From assembly GCA_023422555.1 (NCBI GenBank), contig JAFAGQ010000165.1:1-9571 (forward strand): a stretch of DNA of 9,571 nt, in the 5' to 3' direction. The stretch is from Pseudomonadota bacterium (GTDB taxonomy: Bacteria; Pseudomonadota; Gammaproteobacteria; Burkholderiales; Burkholderiaceae_B). Position 1 is the stretch's first letter, and the number at the start of each line of letters is the position of its first letter. A program made the translations under genes and the position numbers. The notes below the pieces were generated by a model. That model searched no databases, was not told the DNA's origin, and worked only from the letters and a program-made list of their open reading frames with translations. Of this stretch, positions 1 to 5,918 are shown in pieces.

Positions 1-50
1 ATGACATGTGACATATCCAGTACGCGGATACCTTTAAGCGGTTTTGCCAT
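1..50 (-). CDS. Family III (CaiB/BaiF) CoA-transferase, N-terminal fragment cut by the window edge
   Basis: Read on the minus strand from the ATG at 50-48, the frame gives MAKPLKGIRVLDMSHV and then leaves the window. The block P-L-x-G-I-R-V-L-D-x-S-x-V is the hallmark N-terminus of family III CoA-transferases; the complete family member at 5919-7064 has SLTGIRVVDLTRV in the same place. These enzymes move CoA from a donor thioester to a carboxylic acid. A purine-rich AAGGAT (57-62, minus strand) overlaps the stop codon of the upstream Bug gene, and only 11 nt separate that stop from this ATG, so the two genes are almost certainly co-transcribed and perhaps translationally coupled. Only 16 complete codons are visible, so the catalytic Asp and the substrate class cannot be judged. 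The family call is fairly secure because motif, ribosome-binding site and context agree. Confidence 0.8.
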   Translation of the reverse strand, partial: MAKPLKGIRVLDMSHV

Positions 51-61
51 TTGTATATCCT

Positions 62-1039
62 TTAGCTGGCCGATGCGCCGGCCAGTTTTACGATCTCTGT
101 CCATTTTTTCTGTTCGCTAAGCACGAACGCGGCATCAGAGGCCGGGCTGTCGCTTTGCGTGACACTGGTTCCTGCTGCTTCAAACAACTGTCTGAGTGAA
201 TCATCTTTCAGTGCGTCAATAGTGGTCCGGTAGAGCTTATCCACGATTTCGGGAGAGGCGTCTTTTGGAAGCCAGATTCCAAACCAGAACTCCTGAACAG
301 CCAGTTCACTGTTCAGAATGGTATGCAGAGGTGGTACGCCGGGTAGTTGAGGCAGGGGCTCGCGACTGGTTACTGCCAGTGCGCGCAGGGCGCCTCCTTT
401 GACTTGTGGAATCGCTGTTCCTGCAATAGGGAAAGCGAAGTCGGTGTCACCGCGCCTCAGGGAGATGGGGATTTCGACCGAACCCTTGAAGGGAACGTGC
501 ATGGCCGTTGCCTTGGCCAGTTTCACAAATGTGGCTGCACAAAGATGGGCTGCCGATCCGATACCACCGGAGCCATAATTGAGTTTTCCAGGCTTTGCCC
601 GCAGTTCTGCAATCAGGTCATCCACGGTTTTGTATCGTGAACTGGCCGGCACGACAAGAACGCTGGGCGACGTCGCAATGCGCGTGACCGGCGTGAAGTC
701 ATTGATCGGATCAAACTTCAAATCCGGTTGCAGTGCCTTTTGGATCAGGTGGGAATTTGAACCAAGCAATGTGGTGTAGCCGTCAGCGGGAGAGTGTGCA
801 ACAAATTGCGCGGCCAGCACACCACCAGCCCCCACTTTGTTTTCGACGACGATGGACTGTCCCAGGGTTTTGGCCAGTACCGGACCAAACTGTCTGACGG
901 TGATGTCGGGGCCGCCGCCGGCAGCGTAAGGCACCACGATTCTTACAGGTCGCGAGGGATAGTCATCGGCGGCCCACGCCATGCGATTGAGCATCAGGCC
1001 GGCGCCGAGTGCGCCAAAGCAGAAATGACGGCGTTGCAT
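62..1039 (-). CDS. Bug-family (tripartite tricarboxylate transporter type) periplasmic substrate-binding protein
   Basis: A 325-residue protein, the normal size for the Bug (TctC-like) family of periplasmic carboxylate receptors. An exported N-terminus is visible: a twin-arginine stretch (QRRHF, residues 2-6), a hydrophobic core around residues 8-17 and an AWA-AD cleavage site near residue 23, giving a mature start at A-D-D-Y-P-S-R-P. The RRxF pattern is compatible with Tat export, but the remaining Tat consensus is weak. Family motifs follow: I-V-V-P-Y-A-A-G-G-G-P-D-I (about 34-46), V-V-E-N-K-x-G-A-G-G (about 63-72), P-A-D-G-Y-T and Y-G-S-G-G-I-G-S-A-A-H-L. Bug proteins bind carboxylates, amino acids or aromatic acids in a two-lobed cleft. 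No TctA/TctB genes are nearby, so this is an orphan receptor that may use a distant transporter or act as a sensor. AGGAGA (1045-1050, minus strand) precedes the start. The gene is divergent from the LysR gene at 1263 and leads into a CoA-transferase. Confidence 0.95.
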   Translation of the reverse strand: MQRRHFCFGALGAGLMLNRMAWAADDYPSRPVRIVVPYAAGGGPDITVRQFGPVLAKTLGQSIVVENKVGAGGVLAAQFVAHSPADGYTTLLGSNSHLIQKALQPDLKFDPINDFTPVTRIATSPSVLVVPASSRYKTVDDLIAELRAKPGKLNYGSGGIGSAAHLCAATFVKLAKATAMHVPFKGSVEIPISLRRGDTDFAFPIAGTAIPQVKGGALRALAVTSREPLPQLPGVPPLHTILNSELAVQEFWFGIWLPKDASPEIVDKLYRTTIDALKDDSLRQLFEAAGTSVTQSDSPASDAAFVLSEQKKWTEIVKLAGASAS

Positions 1040-1081
1040 GTTCGTCTCCTTTTTTTAATGCCTCAAGAATAGCCAATGGGA

Positions 1082-1171
1082 GCGAATAAAAAAAGTGATA
1101 TATTTTTATATAGTGATAACCTTTTCTTTGATATTGTCGAACATCGGGACTGAATATTTCTGATTGTCTGA
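1082..1171. promoter_or_regulatory. Divergent control region between bug (minus) and lysR (plus)
   Basis: The 223-bp gap between the divergent Bug and LysR genes has a strikingly AT-rich core. It contains a direct repeat of AGTGATA (1094-1100 and 1112-1118, 18 bp apart) around a near-symmetrical TATA-TTTTTA-TATA stretch (1099-1112). On the minus strand, TCGACA (1140-1135) could serve as a -35 for the Bug operon, with TATA-like hexamers downstream, but no pair matches the sigma-70 consensus well. On the plus strand, TTGATA (1128-1133) is a possible -35 without a convincing -10. LysR regulators usually bind between themselves and the divergent target, so operators are expected here; their exact position is inference. 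Confidence 0.4.
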
Positions 1172-1288
1172 CGCCATGGCTGACCGTCTGAATCGTTAAA
1201 CATCATGCCTCACCTTCTGAATCACTGAACATCATGACTCACCTTTTACATCGTCGACTATCATGACGGAACCTGACCATCTGATTGC
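1172..1288. repeat. 29-bp imperfect tandem repeat ending at the lysR start codon
   Basis: Three adjacent 29-bp units lie at 1172-1200, 1201-1229 and 1230-1258. By eye the first and second units share 21 of 29 positions, as do the second and third. A decayed fourth copy begins at 1259: its ATCATGAC keeps the 29-bp phase and contains the lysR ATG at 1263, while its CTGACCATCTGATT (1273-1286) is displaced by about 6 bp. The conserved parts are an ATCATG block and a CT(G/C)ACCNTCTGAATC block. There are no spacers. The copies may come from duplication of the gene's own 5' end. Confidence 0.75.
1176..1266 (+). other. Three tandem mini-ORFs leading into lysR
   Basis: Each repeat unit carries an ATG at the same place, and each opens a very short ORF: MADRLNR (1176-1199, TAA), MPHLLNH (1205-1228, TGA) and MTHLLHRRLS (1234-1266, TGA). 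The first two stops are followed by the same five bases, ACATC, and then the next ATG. In the third unit the equivalent stop position reads CGA, so that frame continues to a TGA overlapping the lysR start as ATGA (1263-1266). This geometry would suit termination-reinitiation coupling. None of the ATGs has a recognisable Shine-Dalgarno sequence, so translation of these peptides is unproven and the pattern could simply follow from the DNA repeat. Confidence 0.35.
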
Positions 1289-2186
1289 CAGGCTGCGCTT
1301 CCGTCATCTGCAGCTTCTGGGACAGGTCCAGGCAAAGGGAAGTCTGCGCGCCGCAGCACAGGCGCTCAATCTGACTCAGCCGGCGCTGAGCAAGGCGCTC
1401 ACGGAAATTGAACGTGCATTCGGCCTGACCTTGTTTGTACGTACGGCGCGCGGCCTGAGGCCAACGGCACAAGGTGAAGTGGTGCTCAAAGGCGCCAGCC
1501 GCCTGCTGGGGGAACTCACGCACCTACGCACCGAGGCGGAACATGCGGATCGCTTCCCGGCCCGAATCCGTATCGGCGCGCCGCCATTTCTGGCTCAGAC
1601 CTTTTTACCCGATGTGATCAACAGACTCGTTCATCGCGACAAGCCCTTGCGGGTTCATTTGCAGGAAGAACGCGTTCCTGCGCTGATTCGCGGATTGCAG
1701 CAGGGGGAGCTGGATGCACTGATCACAACATTTCCCATGCAGATGATGGAGTCCGAAGTAGAGGGGCTGCAGTTTACTCGTCTGTTCGATGCGCAGTTTG
1801 CCATTGTTGCGGCAACGGATCATCCGCTGGCACGGACACGCCGCGTGACCTGGGCCCGGCTGGCACAGGAGCAATGGATCATGCCAGTGGAAGGTTCCAT
1901 GGCACGCAGGCTGCTTGAAGATTGCTTCACGCGCGAGGGCGTTCCTGTGCCGGTGCCAATCATCGAATCGACCAATCCCAACACAGGCGTGCAGTTCGTT
2001 GCGAATGGTACGGGCATAGGCATAGTGCCGAATGTGACGCTGCTTCAGCATAGCAGTATGCAGTTAAATCCCGTCAGACAGATACGCGTTGTGCCCGAAC
2101 CACCAACAAGTGTTGTGGCTTTGATTGTCAGAGACGGGCCGTTCAACCCTCGTGTGGCCTGGTTGAAAGAGGCGCTGGAACTGTAG
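1263..2186 (+). CDS. LysR-type transcriptional regulator (GbpR/PcaQ-like subgroup)
   Basis: A 307-residue LysR family regulator. The N-terminal winged helix-turn-helix spans about residues 10-72; the recognition segment GSLRAAAQALNLTQPALSKA (26-45) and E-x-x-F-G-x-x-L-F-x-R are diagnostic. The L-R-F-R-H-L-Q-L-L opening resembles the GbpR/PcaQ branch, which controls sugar and aromatic-acid catabolism. The effector-binding domain begins near residue 100 (R-I-R-I-G-A-P-P) and ends with the usual G-T-G-I-G-I-V-P block near 245-252. It probably regulates the divergent Bug/CoA-transferase operon, as LysR proteins commonly do. The start at 1263 is the last plausible ATG before the HTH and lacks a Shine-Dalgarno; it follows three tandem repeats with mini-ORFs. 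The last 44 bp overlap the convergent LysR gene. The protein looks intact. Confidence 0.93.
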   Translation: MTEPDHLIARLRFRHLQLLGQVQAKGSLRAAAQALNLTQPALSKALTEIERAFGLTLFVRTARGLRPTAQGEVVLKGASRLLGELTHLRTEAEHADRFPARIRIGAPPFLAQTFLPDVINRLVHRDKPLRVHLQEERVPALIRGLQQGELDALITTFPMQMMESEVEGLQFTRLFDAQFAIVAATDHPLARTRRVTWARLAQEQWIMPVEGSMARRLLEDCFTREGVPVPVPIIESTNPNTGVQFVANGTGIGIVPNVTLLQHSSMQLNPVRQIRVVPEPPTSVVALIVRDGPFNPRVAWLKEALEL

Positions 2187-3087
2187 GGTCTTGCTGTTGC
2201 AGCTCTTTGGACCCGTAAAAATCCAGGATAGTGGATATGGCATCTGTGATCAGGCTATCGGCCTGCCTTTGCGACCAGATCAACGAGGTGACAGAACGCT
2301 GGCTATGTTCAAACTCCACAAACTGCAGATTTGGCATGCCGCAGTATTTCATGCACGCCGGCACCAGAGACACCCCCATGTTCTGCGACACCAGGCTCAG
2401 AATGCTGAGCCAGTGACGGGTCTCGTCCATGGCTTTGGGAAAAAAGCCCGCATTAATGCACAACGAGAGCAGAATCTCATAATAAACCGGCGACACATGA
2501 CGGGAAAAAAAGATGAAGTGTTCGTCGCTGAAATCGGCCAGCGTCGGATTCTTTTTTTTCAGAACCGGATTGTCGCGATGAACACAGAGCAGGAACGGTT
2601 CTGAATGAATAATTCGCTCCTGCATATCGGCAGGCAGGCGATTGCTGTGAATGAATCCCAGATCGACATGGCCCAGAGAGACCTTATCAACAATATCACC
2701 CGAATTGCTTTCTGACAGTTCAATCGACAGGCCTTCCTGAGCCAAACGCAAGGTTTGCAGCACTGCCGGCAGGCCCCGGTAAACCATCGAACCGACAAAG
2801 CCGATGCGTAAACGGCCGCTGGCTGCTGTTTTCTGAAGCCGGTTTTTCAGCGACCCCGCATGCCCCAGCAGGAAAAGCGCTTCCTTATACAGTGTTGCCC
2901 CGGCTGGTGTCAGGCTCACATGACGACTGTTGCGCTCGAACAGTGGCATTCCCATTTTGCCTTCCAGCTGGCGAATGGCCAGACTTAACGGCGGCTGGGA
3001 AATGTTCAGCTTTGCCGCCGCTTTACTGAAATTGAGCGTTTCTGCGACGGCAACGAAATAGCGGAGGGCACGCAGTTCCAGGTCCAT
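2143..3087 (-). CDS. LysR-type transcriptional regulator
   Basis: A 314-residue LysR regulator with a canonical N-terminus (L-R-A-L-R-Y-F-V-A-V-A-E) and HTH (NFSKAAAKLNISQPPLSLAI, residues 19-38, then L-E-x-x-x-G-x-P-L-F-E-R). The effector domain begins at G-R-L-R-I-G-F-V-G (about 90-98) and includes N-M-G-V-S-L-V-P near the C-terminal lobe. It is transcribed away from the acyl-CoA dehydrogenase/Bug/CoA-transferase genes starting at 3188 and is the likely regulator of that unit. No clear Shine-Dalgarno precedes the ATG at 3087; the sequence before it is AT-rich. The C-terminal tail (about the last 14 residues, rich in Pro, Thr and Arg) lies in the 44-bp overlap with the convergent LysR gene, beyond the folded domain. 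The effector is unknown. Confidence 0.94.
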   Translation of the reverse strand: MDLELRALRYFVAVAETLNFSKAAAKLNISQPPLSLAIRQLEGKMGMPLFERNSRHVSLTPAGATLYKEALFLLGHAGSLKNRLQKTAASGRLRIGFVGSMVYRGLPAVLQTLRLAQEGLSIELSESNSGDIVDKVSLGHVDLGFIHSNRLPADMQERIIHSEPFLLCVHRDNPVLKKKNPTLADFSDEHFIFFSRHVSPVYYEILLSLCINAGFFPKAMDETRHWLSILSLVSQNMGVSLVPACMKYCGMPNLQFVEFEHSQRSVTSLIWSQRQADSLITDAISTILDFYGSKELQQQDPTVPAPLSTRPHEG

Positions 3088-3187
3088 TTATATTTTCTAT
3101 GTATAGATGGTAATAAAAATAGTATTTCCAAATATACATCGTTTTATTTACGCTGTGCTCTCAAAGTGAGTCAAGGAGGGCACGTCG
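3088..3187. promoter_or_regulatory. Divergent promoter/operator region with inverted repeat ATGTATA-N27-TATACAT
   Basis: This AT-rich gap separates the minus-strand LysR gene from the plus-strand acyl-CoA dehydrogenase. ATGTATA (3099-3105) and TATACAT (3133-3139) form a perfect 7-bp inverted repeat with a 27-bp spacer. A smaller CTAT-GT-ATAG palindrome (3097-3106) sits inside the left arm. Widely spaced half-sites of this kind fit a LysR tetramer covering recognition and activation sites. AGGAGG (3174-3179) lies eight bases before the ATG at 3188 and is a strong ribosome-binding site. No -35/-10 pair close to the sigma-70 consensus was found, as is common at activated promoters. Confidence 0.45.
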
Positions 3188-4861
3188 ATGCAAAGCCACA
3201 ATATTCCCGACAGCCGGGGCAGTAATTTTTTTCAGATGGATCCGTATTCGGAACCGTTGCTCAGGACCTATTTGCCGCCGTCACTGTATGCCCACCTGCT
3301 GCCTGTGTTTACGGAACTGGGTGCTGCAGTCGGAGGCAGGCTTGACGAACTGGCGGATGTGGCCGATAAAAACGCGCCGACGCTTTCAGTTCGTAAACGC
3401 CAGGGCCACGATGAATCGGTCATCAGAAAACATCCGGCCTATGTTGAGCTGGAAAAAATGGCTTACGAAACGCTCGGCCTTGCCGCTATGTCGCATCGGG
3501 CGGGCGTGCTGGGCTGGGATCAGCCGTTCCCGCCAGTCGCCAAGTACGCGCTGTCACATCTGTTTGTGCAGGCAGAGTTCGGCCTGTGTTGTCCGGTCAG
3601 CATGACCGATTCGCTGGCAAGAACATTGAAGCGTTACGGCACTCCGTCATTGATCGAACAGGTATTGCCGCAACTGACGGCGCCTGATTTTGCTGATCTG
3701 CAGCAGGGAGCCATGTTCATGACTGAGCAGGCAGCCGGCTCGGACGTGAGCGCGACCGAAGTGGTGGCAGAACAGATGGAAGACGGCCAGTGGCAACTGA
3801 CGGGCGACAAGTGGTTTTGTTCCAACCCTGACGCTGGCTTTGCCATGGTTCTGGCTCGCAGCGAGCAGGAAAAAGGACTCAAAGGCGTGTCCCTGTTCCT
3901 GCTTCCAAAGTGGCTTGAGGACGGCACGCATAATCATTACCGGATTCTTCGGTTGAAGGATAAATTGGGTACGCGATCCATGGCCAGCGGCGAAATTCGT
4001 CTGGAAGGGGCGCGCGCCTGGCTGGTAGGCGAGCGTGGCAGAGGGTTCCAGCAAATGGCGGACATGATCAACAATTCCCGCCTGTCCAATGGCATGCGTG
4101 CCGCCGGCCTGATGCGCCGGGCGGTGAGCGAGGCCGTTTATTTTTGCAGTCATCGCAAGGCGTTTGGCAAACGGTTGATCGAGATGCCGCTGATGCAGCG
4201 ACAACTGGTGAAGATGATAACCCGTACCGAGCAGGCACGAACAGTGATGTTTCAGACAGCGCAGGCACTCGAAAAATCCGATGCGGGTGACGAATTCTCG
4301 CGCGATCTGCTGCGCATACTGACACCACTGATCAAGTTTCGGGCCTGCCGCGATGCACGAGTGGTGACCGGCGATGCCATGGAAGTGCGTGGCGGCTGCG
4401 GCTATATCGAGGAGTGGATCGAACCTCGGTTGATGCGCGACGCGCATCTGGGTTCCATCTGGGAAGGGACAAGCAATATTGTCGCGCTGGATGTGTTGCG
4501 CGCGATTCGCAAGAGCAACGGACTGGCTGCTCTGCAAACGCATGTCGAACGTCTGCTGGAAGAGGGCAGGCCCTGCCATCCGGATTATGCGAAGCTCCAG
4601 AGAGATTGCGTGGCAAACGCGTTTGCGCTGGCGCGACAGGTGGCCGATACCGACGATGCAGCGATGGCTCGCCAGGTCGGGTCGGCGCTGTATCACGTCA
4701 TTTCCATGGCAGGGATGCGCTGGGAGGCGCGACAGGTAGGGCTTGGATCGCGGGCGGCACTGGCCGATGGCGTATTGCTGCATCGCCTCGCACCGCGCGA
4801 TCCGTTATCACAAATGAAATTCGATGAAAGCACGCAGGAAATACTGGCATATGCCATCTGA
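3188..4861 (+). CDS. AidB-like acyl-CoA dehydrogenase (FAD flavoprotein)
   Basis: A 557-residue member of the acyl-CoA dehydrogenase superfamily, close in length and architecture to AidB (about 540 residues) and longer than ordinary ~380-residue members. Residues about 20-165 look like the AidB-type N-terminal domain. The flavin-contacting block MTEQAAGSDV is at 178-187, followed by the beta domain (W-Q-L-T-G-D-K-W-F-C-S, K-L-G-T-R-S-M-A-S-G-E). The C-terminal helical domain holds N-N-S-R-L-S-N-G-M-R-A-A-G-L, then R-G-G-C-G-Y-I-E-E and S-I-W-E-G-T-S-N-I; Glu426 in that last motif matches the usual catalytic base. E. coli AidB is an alkylation-response protein, but here the gene opens a run with Bug, CoA-transferase and another dehydrogenase, so a catabolic role on a CoA thioester is more likely. 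A strong ribosome-binding site (3174-3179) fixes the start. The substrate is unknown. Confidence 0.92.
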   Translation: MQSHNIPDSRGSNFFQMDPYSEPLLRTYLPPSLYAHLLPVFTELGAAVGGRLDELADVADKNAPTLSVRKRQGHDESVIRKHPAYVELEKMAYETLGLAAMSHRAGVLGWDQPFPPVAKYALSHLFVQAEFGLCCPVSMTDSLARTLKRYGTPSLIEQVLPQLTAPDFADLQQGAMFMTEQAAGSDVSATEVVAEQMEDGQWQLTGDKWFCSNPDAGFAMVLARSEQEKGLKGVSLFLLPKWLEDGTHNHYRILRLKDKLGTRSMASGEIRLEGARAWLVGERGRGFQQMADMINNSRLSNGMRAAGLMRRAVSEAVYFCSHRKAFGKRLIEMPLMQRQLVKMITRTEQARTVMFQTAQALEKSDAGDEFSRDLLRILTPLIKFRACRDARVVTGDAMEVRGGCGYIEEWIEPRLMRDAHLGSIWEGTSNIVALDVLRAIRKSNGLAALQTHVERLLEEGRPCHPDYAKLQRDCVANAFALARQVADTDDAAMARQVGSALYHVISMAGMRWEARQVGLGSRAALADGVLLHRLAPRDPLSQMKFDESTQEILAYAI

Positions 4862-4891
4862 TTTGCAATCCGTTTAATTTAACAATAAGCG

Positions 4892-4915
4892 CAGCGGGCC
4901 GACCAAAGCCTGCTG
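4892..4915 (+). other. Intercistronic RNA hairpin before the second bug gene
   Basis: CAGCGGGC (4892-4899) can pair with GCCTGCTG (4908-4915) around an 8-nt loop, giving an 8-bp stem with one G-U pair. It lies in the 74-nt gap between the acyl-CoA dehydrogenase stop and the Bug start, nine bases before the GGAGGTGA ribosome-binding site (4925-4932). No U-tract follows, so it is not an intrinsic terminator. A role as an mRNA-stability or processing element that raises Bug protein output over its upstream neighbour is possible but inferred. Confidence 0.35.
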
Positions 4916-4935
4916 ACGCCATATGGAGGTGACAC

Positions 4936-5916
4936 ATGAAAAATCGCGTTATTACAACACTCATAACATTGGCTGCAAGCATGATTGTCGTCATGCCGGC
5001 TTCGGCTGCCGATACATACCCATCTGAAATCGTCAAACTCGTGGTTCCTTATCCACCTGGTGGTCCTACTGACGCGCTGGCCCGCAAACTTGCACAAGGC
5101 GCAGGTGAAAAACTGGGTACCACCATTGTGGTCGAAAACAAGGCGGGCGCAAACGGCAATATCGGTGCGGAATATGTGGCACGGGCAAAGCCGGATGGCT
5201 ATACCATCATGTTTGGAACATCCGGGCCGCTGGCAATCAACAGCAGTATGTACAAGAACCTGTCCTATCAGCCTGAGAACAGCTTTACGCCGATCATGAA
5301 AATCGGTCATCTGCCCAACATACTGGTCGTGAATCCTAAAGTGCCGGTGAAGAACGTTGCCGAACTGATTCAGTATGCCAAAGCCAATCCTGATAAGGTG
5401 ACCTATGCGTCGTCGGGAACCGGCGCTTCATCGCATCTGGCCGGTGTTCTTTTCAATGCCATGGCTGGTACACAGATATTGCATGTGCCATACAAGGGAA
5501 CCGGACCGGCGCTGAACGATCTGCTGGGCGGTCAGGTCTCCATGGCCTTCACAGACGTGATGACTGCGCTGCCACATATTCGTAATCACAGGCTCAATGC
5601 ACTTGGCCTGGCGTCGGGACAGCGCTCCAATGCATTGCCGGATCTGCCCACCATTGCGGAGCAGGGACTCAAAGGATACGACGTCAGCGTCTTTTTCGGC
5701 ATCGTGGGGCCGGCGGGCATGCCTGAAGCACGCGTCACTGCGCTGAACAATGCATTCCGTGATGCCATGGCTGCACCCGAGACTCAGGCCACGCTGGCCA
5801 GTCAGGGCATCGTGGAGGCAGATAAAAAAACGCCTCAGGAGCTGGCAGAGTTCATTCATGCAGAAGTGAAAAAATGGCATGAAGTGATTAACAACGCATC
5901 CATTAAACTGGACTGA
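4936..5916 (+). CDS. Bug-family (TctC-like) periplasmic substrate-binding protein
   Basis: A 326-residue Bug receptor with a clear Sec signal peptide: basic MKNR, a hydrophobic core (residues 5-20) and a PASA-AD cleavage site after residue 24. Family motifs are V-V-P-Y-P-P-G-G-P-T-D (about 37-47), V-V-E-N-K-A-G-A-N-G-N-I-G (about 63-75), P-D-G-Y-T and Y-A-S-S-G-T-G-A-S-S-H-L, all near the ligand cleft in known Bug structures. It differs from the family member at 62-1039 through much of the protein, so the two are paralogues rather than a recent duplication. It has the best ribosome-binding site in the window (GGAGGTGA, 4925-4932), fitting an abundant periplasmic protein. The CoA-transferase starts 2 nt after its stop, which ties the imported ligand to CoA activation. 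No membrane partners are in view. Confidence 0.96.
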   Translation: MKNRVITTLITLAASMIVVMPASAADTYPSEIVKLVVPYPPGGPTDALARKLAQGAGEKLGTTIVVENKAGANGNIGAEYVARAKPDGYTIMFGTSGPLAINSSMYKNLSYQPENSFTPIMKIGHLPNILVVNPKVPVKNVAELIQYAKANPDKVTYASSGTGASSHLAGVLFNAMAGTQILHVPYKGTGPALNDLLGGQVSMAFTDVMTALPHIRNHRLNALGLASGQRSNALPDLPTIAEQGLKGYDVSVFFGIVGPAGMPEARVTALNNAFRDAMAAPETQATLASQGIVEADKKTPQELAEFIHAEVKKWHEVINNASIKLD

Positions 5917-5918
5917 TT

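Noticed and set aside
62..1039. Lipoprotein signal in the first Bug protein, because of Cys7
   Set aside because: The residues before Cys7 (R-H-F) do not form a lipobox and the cysteine precedes the hydrophobic core; an AWA cleavage site is better supported.
1172..1258. A CRISPR array, because of three repeats of 29 bp
   Set aside because: The units are directly adjacent without spacers and are only about 70 percent alike, and no cas genes are nearby.
3647..4783. A 378-codon open frame on the minus strand inside the AidB-like gene
   Set aside because: It lies wholly antisense to a gene with clear catalytic motifs, its translation shows no recognisable domain and is rich in His, Gln and Cys, and it follows from GC-biased third positions on the coding strand.
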